In this document: piece by piece, positions 1-10,382 of the stretch
Layout of the letters: each line of letters opens with the position of its first letter
How positions within the stretch are numbered: the stretch's first letter is position 1
Assembly: GCF_020520425.1 (NCBI RefSeq)
Contig: NC_079490.1
Location: forward strand, 38,200,723-38,264,722
Direction of reading: 5' to 3'
Source: Spinacia oleracea
Taxonomy: Eukaryota; Streptophyta; Magnoliopsida; Caryophyllales; Amaranthaceae
DNA length: 64,000 nt
The notes under the pieces: model-generated
Told to the model about the DNA's origin: nothing
The model's database searches: none
Seen by the model: only the letters and a program-made list of their open reading frames with translations
Program-made: the position numbers and the translations under genes

Positions 1-439
1 TTGAACATTTTCTTCAACTAGATGATCTCACCAGAAGCTTCTAAAGTTCATTGAGCGTCGATCTATTCGAATGTCTAGAAGGTAAACTCATTCGAGAATT
101 AAATGGACAAAGATATTTGGTTGTTAACCATTGGTAAAGTTGAGTGTTAAACTCAATTATTTATGATCCCAAAACTACATTGTATTTTGAATTCACAAGC
201 ACCAATTGGTTCCCCATTCGACTTTGATACTCGAAAACAACCATAAAAGTCGCTAAATTAAAAGAAACGTAAATTTAAAGTGCTCATTTTCTCTCATTTA
301 CGTGAATCGTTCTTTGATTCACTACCAATCGAGGAAATTTACTGCTACCTTTCTAGAAGGATTTATGCAATGGAAGATATTTAATTAAAACGTACATTGA
401 AGCATGCAAAGTCTAAACATTTATCATGAGTAATAACTT
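1..439. other. Unassigned AT-rich sequence
   Basis: No ORF, repeat boundary or RNA gene is recognisable. It lies just before sequence that matches the copia leader at 44400-45900, so it may belong to a related element that has diverged beyond recognition. Confidence 0.3.
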
Positions 440-1950
440 AAAAGGCAAACATGCAATTTAAATATGTTATTCAGCATTTTATTCGAATTTGTTGTTCCGG
501 CAGGTGTGAATAAAATGAATCCAAGACCCTCAAAATCATTAAGAATTAAGCATGGTTTGGCTTGTCTTAATCTAAAATATTTTAGGTAAGAAAGTACTTA
601 TTAGGAAAACCTATCCCGTTTGCCACGATATAAAAGGACTCCTTACATATATCGTTGAGTTCAATCAAAATCAACTTGTACTCACCACTAACTATGTACC
701 TCAACTTTTTAGCATCAAGAAGTGACACCTCGCTTTGGCGGAAAACTATCACTAATTGACCTAAAAATATACTCACAAATGAATGGTGTACCTTACCCCA
801 ATAAAAGCAAGAAGTGACACCTCGATTTGGCGGAAAACTATCACTAACTTGACATAAAGGTTTCTATAAAGTAAGTGTTATTTTGGAATGACACATTTTA
901 ACTCAATTTTGAAGTTTGGAACTTAAGGCTTTTACCATGTTGGTTAGATTTAAAGTGAACTAAAATCCTTAATCATACAACATAAGCAAACCACAATCTC
1001 ATGCATAATATCAAGACATATTTAAAGCAATAAATATCTTAAAATATGCATAAGATAAAATTTGTGATCTAGTATGGCCCGACTTCATCTTGAAGCTTCA
1101 ACTTCAAATTCCGTCTTGAAAATGGATTGGAACTTCGTTCTTGAATTTCACCATGGGAGGCTCTATTTTCTTCAAATAGGGGTTGCAATAATTAAACTAA
1201 TTACAACAAATTGATGGTACGCAGACCATATTTAAATTAAAAATCATGGTACATTTGACCATATTTTACATTCAAATTTAATGGTACGCAGACCATATTT
1301 TTTATCCTATTTGGCCATACTAGTCACTTTCCGCAACCTGCAAAACAATACATTGCAATATACCATTCATCCATTCATTTATCAATGAATGGCCCACTTA
1401 GCAAGTTAGTAGAAAAATATGCATCACATAAATATTTGCAACAACCAATCAAGGCTCGAGAGTCTACCAATTATTTGACCTTATTAGTTCTAATCGAGTT
1501 TATTAATCCTAAGGTAACAAGGACCTAATCAAGAGTTTAACTATTCATGAATAAAAACTCTCACTCAAACCAAGAATTATATGCTTTACTAATTTTTAAA
1601 CATAAAAATGTCTTTCCAAGTCTAATCGGAAACCACATATTTAATTAAAAATTTGAAGCTCATATATTTAATATTTATATCCCTTTTGATTAATTTTAGT
1701 TGATTAAAATAAATTAATCATAATTTATTCTAGGTTTTAAATTTATTAAATAATTATTATAAAATTAATTTTAAATAATTAAACTAATAAAATTAAATTC
1801 CGAGAAAAAATTACAAGCACGAAATTAAATTTAATTAAATTCGTCGCTTAATGAAAATTAAATCGAACGTTGGGCCAAGACAAGGCCATGAGCACGAAGC
1901 CCACGCCTCACCCATCCCACGCGCACGGCACAACGTGTTTACCTTTGCTT
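440..1950 (-). mobile_element. Copia retrotransposon leader fragment
   Basis: This stretch is colinear with 44400-45830, the untranslated leader upstream of the copia gag on the minus strand. Shared landmarks include GTTCCGGCAGGTG, CTCGCTTTGGCGGAAAACTA, GTATGGCCCGACTTCATC and the GGTACGCAGACCATATTTT blocks, in the same order. No gag or LTR sequence is attached, so it is a broken copy. A local duplication of the CTC-TTTGGCGGAAAACTATCACTAA block occurs near 715-760 and 806-850. The minus orientation is inferred from the better-preserved copy. Confidence 0.7.
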
Positions 1951-2099
1951 TCTTTGCTTGCGTTGGAAATTTTCTTATGGATCTTCATCATCCTCTGAAG
2001 CAATTGTTGAACTGTACGAACAAATATGTGTAGAGTGATTATCATGCATGTTCGATGTAGCTGGATGATCAGAGTTTTTATGAACTCGCGATGTTTATT

Positions 2100-3680
2100 T
2101 CCCTATTGGTCTGGAGCAACTTTTAAGTTCTAAGTAGTTAACCTTGCTTATAGCTGAGACAAGGGATTAGCAAATTAAGGCTTGTTTTACGCAACTGTGC
2201 ACTAGGATTTGCACCCTATGACATATGTATAGCATTAGCATCGAGAATTTGCGATAAAATCGACGTTTGGAGCAATTTTGAGGTGTTTCTTCAAGTCCCC
2301 AAGCATAGCTACGGGATTTGCTTTGTGCTATGATGCTTGTCATATGTTTTGCATGTTCGTGATATCCAGGATGAACAGAAATCGTCTGGCTACCAGTGGT
2401 TCATGAACATTTGAAGCATACTTGTTTAATGCACGGTGTGTTCAAAGAACGAGTAGTAATTTCTACTTGTCGTTTTTCTTTGTAGGTGTCGTGTTAGGCG
2501 ACAAAGCCATGGTCAAGGTGGTCAATAAGCTGAAGTCTTCCTAGACCAAGGCTCGGGTGACTCTTTTTACTCAGAATGAGGAACTCCAACCTGTACTTGA
2601 AGAAACAGACATAAAATGACAACATGCATAATTTAGGTTTAGGGTCAACAACGTCTTTTTTGCAGATTTAGCGATTTTAAGTCTGTGGAAAGATATCAAT
2701 TAAAACTTGCGGATTCAATGCCAAATTATTCGCAATGGGAAAGTCTTGTATGTTCAATCAGTTGTTAAGGAAGAGACTGGAAGTGTTGGCTAAGCTAGCC
2801 CCCAGTATAAAGTAGAGCAACATTTTTGTCTCTTTTGAACTAGACATGGGAAGGTGCATCCAGACTCGATTGCTTAACAAGGGAACGAACAGACTAACTA
2901 AGACAGAAGACATATCCAACTAGTTTTTTGAAAACAGGATATTTTGAAAACAGAATGGAAGAGGTAGGGTCCTTATTTGAAAACACTTTTGAGGATGTTC
3001 AAGGAAGTCATTTGACAATGCGGTCACATGAGTTAGCATAGTCTGAAATCAAACAGTCTCTTTTTTATTGTATCGGACTCAGAAGCTTCCACTTGGGATG
3101 TTGGATGTGGTACTTGCAGATTACTTGTAAGAAGTATCGGTTGCTCGATTCAGGATGAAGTTTAGATGCTCAAAGTTCAAGAAGGAGAAGGATATTCTTG
3201 CATGAAGAGATGTCGAGAGATGATAAGAATAGTAAGTTCTACCCTTTGTCGTTCGTAAAGAATGCTTGATTGTTTTACTTATTTTTTTGGCAATGTTTAC
3301 GAAGATGTAGAAGCATCTTTTATTTAAGGAAATTATTTACGTATTCGAATGGCAGAAAACAAGTTATTTTAGGAAGTGAAGGCTTCCTTTTGGAAGTTAT
3401 GCCTAAAGCGGCGAGTCGCTTCTATTTTCGGAAAAGTAATTAGGTTGATAATAGAATCGTGTGCCTAATTAATAAGACTTTTAGCACCTTTTCATTTAAT
3501 GACTTAAGTTGAAGGTTATGGATCCATGTTTTAGTCACTTTTAGCCGGAGTGGGTTGAGTTCGTTTTGTTCAGAATAGGTGTCCATAATGAATTTGGACT
3601 AAAGTGTCGCGCCTTTAGGGGTTGCATACGTATCCAGGTTGGAATCAAGCCTTACGTAGTTCTGTTGTTTTTATTCTGAG
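2100..3680 (-). mobile_element. Tat/Ogre-like interior fragment
   Basis: The sequence is colinear with about 56560-58040 inside the Tat/Ogre-like element. Shared blocks include CCTATGACATATGTATAGCA, GAGAATTTGCGATAAAATCG, AGCTACGGGATT, and near the end a CTACGTATCC-like stretch followed by TTGCGTAGTTCT-like sequence. It has no coding capacity and no LTR. It abuts the copia leader fragment, so the left edge of the window repeats two families found again 40-55 kb away. Confidence 0.65.
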
Positions 3681-3850
3681 TATTCTTTTGGATGTGGTGG
3701 GCTACGGCAATGTGATTTTGCCCTCCGCCTGTACGATGCAATTGTTGAAAATATGGCTTCTTTGTGTACAATTTTCCCGTTGTTAAGTGGTAAAAATCAA
3801 CTTTTAATTTTGTTTCAGTAATAAAATACAGCGCGTCTCCTGTGAGACCA

Positions 3851-3877
3851 GTCACACCATCAACTTGATGGTGTGAC
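3851..3877. repeat. Left terminal hairpin of fold-back element
   Basis: A perfect 13-bp inverted repeat, GTCACACCATCAA and TTGATGGTGTGAC, with a single-base loop (C at 3864). Confidence 0.8.
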
Positions 3878-3889
3878 GAGCGCAAAACC

Positions 3890-4795
3890 AATAGCGTACC
3901 TCCCCTAAAACTATTAAAAAAAAAAGTAACAGGTCTAAACTATATAAGTAACATACCTAACTAAAAAAGTACCTCCTCTAAAATTATATATATATAAAAA
4001 AAAATTAACATGTCTAAACTATAGAAGTAACATACCTAAATTAAAAATGTACCTCCCCAAAAACTATTCCGTATAAAAAAAAAAGTAACATGTCTAAGCT
4101 ATAGAAGTAACGTACCTAAACTAAAAAAGTACCTCATCTAAAATTATAAAAAAGGTAACATGTCTAAACTATAGAAGTAACATACCTAAACTAAAAAAAA
4201 TACCTCCTCTAAAATTATTAAAAAAAAGTAACATGTCTAAACTATAGAAGTAACATACCTAAACTAAGAAGGTATCTCCCCTAAAACTACTCTGTATAAA
4301 AAAAGTAACATGTATAAACTATAGAAGTAACATACCTAAAATAAAAAAAGTACTTCGTTTAAAATTATTAAAAAAAAAGTAACATTTCTAAACTATAGAA
4401 GTAACATACCTAAACTAATAAGGTATCTCCCCTAAAACTACTCCGTATAAAAAAAGTAACATGTATAAACTATAGAATTAACATACCTAAACTAAGAAGG
4501 TATCTCCCCTAAAACTACTCCGTATAAAAAAAGTAACATGTATAAACTATAGAAGTAACATACCTAAACTAAAAAAAGTACCTCGTCTAAAATTATAAAA
4601 AAAAGTAACATTTCTAAACTATAGAAGTTACATACCTAAACTAAGAAGGTATCTCCCCTAAAACTACTCCGTATAAAAAAAGTAACATGTATAAACTATA
4701 AAGTAGCATACCTAAACTAAAAAAAGTACCTCCTCTAAAATTATATAAAAAAAAAAGTAACATGTCTAAATTATAGAAGTAACATACCTAAATTC
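3890..4795. repeat. Minisatellite, about 70-84 bp unit, 11 or so copies
   Basis: Each unit carries AACTATAGAAGTAACATACC, then TAAACTAAAAAAGTACCTCC, then an A-rich run and AGTAACATGTCTA. Copies differ mainly in A-run length, and alternate units carry either TCTAAAATTAT or CCTAAAACTACTCCGTATA, which hints at a two-unit higher-order arrangement. It fills the whole interior of the fold-back element. Confidence 0.8.
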
Positions 4796-4810
4796 GCAAG
4801 TGTGAACTGG

Positions 4811-4833
4811 TCTCACCATCACTGATGGTGAGG
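4811..4833. repeat. Right terminal hairpin of fold-back element
   Basis: CTCACCATCA and TGATGGTGAG form a perfect 10-bp inverted repeat around a single C at 4822. It mirrors the hairpin at 3851-3877. Confidence 0.75.
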
Positions 4834-4980
4834 ACAGTCTCATATAAGAATTTGGGATTAAAATATATATTTTGTTACTTAAGTGGTAAAAAATAATTTT
4901 TCGATTATCATAAGTAGTAAAAATAACAATTTGTTCTGATTTGAAAGAAATTAATTATGCAAAAGGTAAACCCCAAATGA

Positions 4981-6678
4981 ATTTTCTCTCACCTCAAACT
5001 CCAAACTCGCAGCTGCTCTTCATCTCCTTGGTCGTTCTGATTGCCGCCTCCTCCTCTTCTTAAAACCCTCCAACAAAATCACCAGCTCCGCCATTGACAG
5101 GATTTTCAATTTTGGGCACTTCCAACCAGCTCTGGTCGGCGGCGCCTCCGCCATTGTTGATTTTCAATTTGGGGGACTTCCAACCAGCTCTCCTTCTCTG
5201 CCGCTGCTATTCTTGTTGCTCACGACAGTGTATAGCTTTTTCTTCACTTTTCTATTTCGTTTGTCTGTTAATTTTATCTGTTTTTTTTAGATCCGTAAAG
5301 TGTTTAAATACATTCTACTGCCTGAATTTGATGCTACAAATGATGAACTCTTGTTGTTAATTACATTATGTTGGTCTTTTAATTGGCTTTGTTTTGGCGT
5401 TTTTTTATGTCTAATATTCTATAACCAGTTCATAATTGCAGTTGAAAATTATTTTATCCTTTTTTTTCAAGTTGTTTTTGATTAAATAATATGTTTTGGG
5501 GGTTAATTTGGTGTTTTTTTAAGGGATGAGCAGAGTAGAAAAGAAAAATGACTTAAGGGCATAACAATGTTTAGTTTGATTGAACTAATTTTTTATATGC
5601 AGAACATAATTATGAGTTTGGGGATTTTTTTTTTAAAGAATGAATTTTGGAGCTTGAGTAAATGGGGTAGGTGGTGGCGATTTTGTTCATGAGAAGATAG
5701 TGTTACTAGGTTACGAGCAACCCCTGAATGCCTGAGAAGTTTGATGATTATAGGCCTCAACACCATTGAACTACTTCTCTTCAACCGTTCAGCCTAATTT
5801 CGCAGCCTACTTCAACCATTTTGTGTTAGGATGTAAAACTATGAAAAAATTTCTCCCTGGCCCAGGGCGGTCGCCTCCTTTCATGGTCAGGTTTCATAAT
5901 TTGCCGAATGAAGCGGGCTATTTGCCACATTGTAAATACACACTGGGGAACCCATTGTAAATAGTACAAACTTGTATTTGTCATTGCTCAAACTTGTTCG
6001 TATTTTCGGGCCACTATAATAGGTTTACTTTCGGGTCAATTGAGTAGGTTTGCATGAGGCAAGAAGTGACAAGACTCCTCTATAATGGGTACAAACTTGA
6101 GTTTCTTTCACTTAAATTGTGCTCCCTCTGTGGCTCCGTCCCACTCTGATATGCCACATCTCTATTTTTGGATGTCCCAAAATTATAGGCTAGTTTTCAT
6201 ATCTTGTAAGTCAATTATGAACTTTTCGGTATTACTTTTACTTTGTTTAGGATATGATTCTAAGTATCATAATAAGATGCTTGTTTTCAACAATTATACT
6301 TTGTATATTTACGACATTTTGATTAATTTTTTCTTGAAGATTACCTAAAACCGAATGTGGCCTGTTAAACTTGGTTGGCGACATTTTGATTTTTTTTTTT
6401 TTGAAGATTACCTAAAAAAGTAAAAAGGAACTAACAGAAAGGGAGAAAGGATATGATACAAAAATTATATGAAATGAAGAGCACTGATAATTGAACTTGT
6501 TTGTCATCATGAAATTATATTCACATATTTCTTTTTTTTTTGGCTACTGTATTTGATATTTTTTTCTATGCCTACATGATGTTTCTCTAGTATGTGACCA
6601 TTGTTGATCCTTTCTGATCTGTGCTGCAGTGTATTCTAAGAAAGGTTGACCTAATTGTTGGCCGCGGGAGTTTGTACA
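4981..6678 (+). other. LSM8 upstream region and 5' UTR
   Basis: A pyrimidine-rich stretch at about 4985-5260 looks like a plant 5' UTR. It contains an imperfect duplication of a roughly 65-bp block (CCGCCATTG...ACTTCCAACCAGCTCT at about 5088 and 5149). A clear 3' splice site, GTGCTGCAG|TG, ends at 6629, so 6630-6678 is probably the 5' UTR part of the first coding exon, and an intron likely separates it from the upstream leader. The exact donor and transcription start are not identifiable. No other gene is seen in this stretch. Confidence 0.45.
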
Positions 6679-8314
6679 ATGGCTACCGGACCTGGACTTG
6701 AGCCTCTTGTAGATCGTAAGTGCTCTACATTTGCATGTATGCTTTATATTGCAGTTTCAGTTCACAGATTTGCATGAGGATGTGTCTCTTCCAGTGACAG
6801 CAGAGCTATAATTTATTTGAATAGTTTCTTTTGTAAGATTGTTGTCTGAAAGCTAGCTAAGTTGACATGGCCTTTGTTTGTTAACAATCTTTCTTTTCCT
6901 CACCTCCCCCCTGCAGAGATGATTTCAGTTATTACCAATGATGGACGCAACATAGTGGTGAGTTTTCAAGATACCTGAATTAGTAGCCAAATTCCCTTCG
7001 AGTTGGCTTTAGTACTTGTGAATTTGGGCATCTTTGTCTGAATGTTGTGATCCATTTTCATTCAGGGGATCCTAAAAGGTTTTGACCAGGCAACAAATAT
7101 TATTCTTGATGAATCGCATGAAAGGGTTTTTTCTACCAAGGTTTGACTTATATCACTCCGGAGTTCTCTCTCTCTCTCTCTTTCTCCCCTTTTTTTCAGA
7201 AAAACTAAAAAAATATTATAATATATTTTGGTATGGCATAGGACAGAACAGGTTTACATACATGAAAATACTTTATGTTTTGACAATGGAATTATGCAGG
7301 GTCTTTTATCTGTTTTTTTTTTTTCCTGCCAAATAAATCAAACTTTGTAATGTTTACTATAATCAATTGGGAAAGGTTTTTTAGTGGAACTTGAGTTCCT
7401 TGTTACCACTTTGAGATGAAGACTGAAACCATAATATACATGTTATATTCTTTGTAATTCTCAGTCTACTCAATCACTTGATCTTATGACCGATTTGTTT
7501 CCAACAAGTTAGCACTAACGAGGAACATAATGCAGAAAGATAAGAGCTCGTTATTGAGCTATGTAGCATTCCCTATTATTTTAACGATGTTTATTTATTC
7601 TTTTAAGTATTGCACTCCTGTGTAAAAGTGTGATCTCTGAAAGTGTATATCACGAGAATAAGATATTGTGGCATGTTTCATTGTTTAATGCTTCCAGCTC
7701 GTAAATTTTTTGCATGCGGAGTGCAGGAAAGTTATTGGAAGGTTATGTTATCTATCACTGCATCCTAGTAGGATAAGTGTTAATCATCTCAGCACGACAC
7801 GGTTTCTGCAAGTGTATATAATTAGCTATTTATTTGGAAAGTTAAGTCTTTTTTTTATTTATCGCTTTTACGCCGACCAAAAGTAGGTATGTGATTTGGA
7901 TCCATTCAAGGCGCTTATATTGAAACCCTCCTCCCCCAGTCTCTTGGGTACAGGAACGAAATTTATGTTCTTGTCAGTGCATTAAATCTCCTATTATTGC
8001 CGTATTTATGCTAATCTTTCGCTGTTTTAGAGTGTATTCTCAAATAGTTATTTGCTCGGTTGCAGGAAGGAGTCCAACAGATTGTATTGGGTTTGTACAT
8101 CATCAGGGGTGATAACATGTATGCTTCTTGAAGTTGGCTTCTCTGTCCTACTCTATGCAATTGTTTTCGTACTATGATTTTATTTATAACGTAATTTACC
8201 CTGTTGTCGTCTGCATTTTACAGAAGCATTATTGGTGAGCTGGATGAAGACTTAGATGCTCATATCGAGCTTTCGCAGCTGAGGGGCCATCCTCTGAAGC
8301 CTGTCATTCACTGA
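6679..8314 (+). CDS. LSM8: U6 snRNA-associated Sm-like protein LSm8
   Basis: Five exons join in frame to 98 codons plus stop: 6679-6715, 6917-6957, 7066-7140, 8066-8118 and 8224-8314. Every intron has GT-AG ends, and the length equals that of plant LSM8. LSm8 defines the nuclear LSm2-8 ring, which binds the 3' oligo-U of U6 snRNA for pre-mRNA splicing. The Sm1 motif lies at about residues 10-45 (ISVITNDGRNIVGILKGFDQ, then ATNIILDESHERVF). The Sm2 motif is at about 60-72 (LGLYIIRGDNIS). The tail ends HPLKPVIH. The start is the first ATG after the UTR splice site and gives MATGPGLEPLVD. No frameshift or stop is present, so the gene appears intact. It faces SBDS, whose 3' end is about 2 kb away. 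Confidence 0.95.
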
Positions 8315-8558
8315 TGAGCAGAGTGCGTATTTCGTTAGGCTGTATTGAAAATATCAATTGATTCCCAGGACATGTGATAGTGAATGTTAAGGACTTGTTT
8401 GAGGAGTGGTAATGAATTGGTAATAGCCTATGAGCTCAATGCAGGAAGAGAGGCATTCTAGAAGACTTAGCTTTTGGGATTTTTTTTTCATTGTCATTAA
8501 TATTTTGTTCAGAACAAGTCCAAAGTTCTCAGGGTAGAAGTGTGATATCAATGACTAT

Positions 8559-8770
8559 CTACGTACCTAGGTAGATGCTTTCCCTTGTAAAGACAATAGG
8601 AGTTTTTTGGATTTGATTACTGAACACTGGCTTGTTTAGCATGAAGTCGAGAGCCTGCACGTGCTTTCCAACCTGAACAGGGACACTGAATTTTGTTCTT
8701 ATGCTTTTACTCTTTCTTAATGGTACATAACACTGCCGATTTTCAACATCAGGCATTGAGATTTTTCCCT
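8559..8770 (-). other. Unassigned exon-like open stretch
   Basis: On the minus strand this stretch is open for about 68 codons. It is bounded by a plausible acceptor (CTGTATAG|GG at about 8770) and a strong donor (CTACCTAG|GTACGT at about 8563). The translation is not low-complexity (for example YVPLRKSKSIRTKFSVPVQV), but I do not recognise the family, and no neighbouring exons were found. It could be an isolated exon relic, a captured fragment or chance. Confidence 0.2.
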
Positions 8771-9167
8771 ATACAGAATGACACCAAGTTTCTAACCTTA
8801 GCCAGCAAAATGGAATGGTTATAGGCTTCTAGAAGGGCAAATTGAGCCACTAAAAATGACTTGGGTACTCCGAATTTCCAGACTTACTTAAGTTAGTGAA
8901 CATGCTATAAACCCCCAAAAATTCCATTCGGAGAGCAGTCTTCAAATAAGAGATTTTGAATGCAACGAGAACCCATCTCATTGCAAACCTAAGCTAAGGG
9001 TTTGTTCATGGGAACAGAAAGGGAATGAACCAATTGACTATAAAGTTACCATGTCCCGTTGTTCAGCCTTCACTTGATCATCATTGCGAGGTACACAACG
9101 CGTTAGTGTACCAGTAACATGGCGCACACATTCTTATCATCTTATGGTGTGATGTTAAGAAGACAGA

Positions 9168-9170
<3 letters not shown>

Positions 9171-9201
<31 letters not shown>
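9171..9201 (+). repeat. (TTAG)n microsatellite
   Basis: About eight uninterrupted TTAG units in the intergenic region. Confidence 0.9.
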
Positions 9202-9202
<1 letters not shown>

Positions 9203-10382
9203 GACACCACGACCAGACAGAAGGGTGCACTGATGAAATGATTCTAAGAATAGGACACACATTATATTGGTATGAAGTTTATTTTGATTGATTATAAGTA
9301 TCATCTCACTCTAATTAACAAGCAGCATAAATAGGAAAGCTTGTGTAAGGAAATTGCACAACAACAAAAGGCTTAGCTCATAGCATACATGTTATAATAG
9401 AGTTTATCATAGTTATAATACAAAACGTGAATTTCTAACTCGCAGCATATAATGGAGAGAGTCTCATCCAAGCTCTTTGCTCCGGCTGTCTTTACGTTAC
9501 TAGTATTCTTGCTTACTGCTACAACAGGTTTTTTAATTTGGACTTATGTATTAACCAATTAGTGGAGTGTGGAGTAATGACTAATGAATGATCCAGTGGT
9601 GGTTGGACGGATTCCATCATCAACAAGTAGTTCTGAAGAAATGCGAATGATTTATGTATTTGAACAAGTTGCAGAGATAGTAATGGAGCCAAAGGAAAAC
9701 ATGGAGAGTACAGGAAACCAGCAGAAAACAAAGATGATAATAATGCAACCAACCAACTACCTCTACTCAGACAGTTAAAGTTTGCCGATATAGTCGTCAA
9801 CTCATCATACTCTCTAGTTACAACTTCGTCACAGAAATAACATACAATCACCGGTTTATTAGAGTTTCCTCATATAGTCATATGTGACACTATGGGCCTT
9901 AACGTTGGAAAAATGTCAACACAGGGCATAATGCTGACAAAACCGTAAAATCCAAAATCAAACCCTTTTAATATTAACCTTAATTATAGTCTATGATTAC
10001 GCAAAGTAACAAATTAACACGTTTCTTTAAAGCTTCAGAAAAACATCTCACTATACCGCATCCTCAGTGACCTAAATAATCCATCTTGACTATCTTGACT
10101 ACTCGATCGAGAAACAGTTTCACAAGAATCCAGGCACATTTGGTAGTAAAAAGGCTAAATTCCCCAAAATCAATCCAGAATTTGATAAACAGAAATGATT
10201 ACAAAAAGAAACAAACTGCTTAGATTCACAACTCGTTTACAATTCAACAAAAATCCCCTTGGTTATATCCATCCAATTACCAAGTATTGTAAATAAGCTC
10301 GTCTTCTCCTAACATGTTTTCCAGTAAAGCATCATTAGCACCGCAGGGACAAAGTAGCAAAATGAGAATGACACTTGAAGTG

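Larger units (their letters stand above)
3841..4843. mobile_element. Fold-back element with internal minisatellite
   Basis: The two ends form imperfect terminal inverted repeats of about 40 bp. The left end begins TGTGAGACCAGTCACACC; the reverse complement of the right end begins TATGAGACTGTCCTCACC. Each end also holds its own short hairpin around ACCATCA/TGATGGT. Between them is a tandem array and no ORF, so it would be non-autonomous. No target duplication was identified, and the superfamily is not assigned. Confidence 0.55.
8315..10382. other. Convergent intergenic region between LSM8 and SBDS
   Basis: The region holds the 3' UTRs of both genes; exact polyadenylation sites are not determinable by eye. 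It contains a TTAG microsatellite and one exon-like open stretch, listed separately. Nothing else recognisable was seen. Confidence 0.5.
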
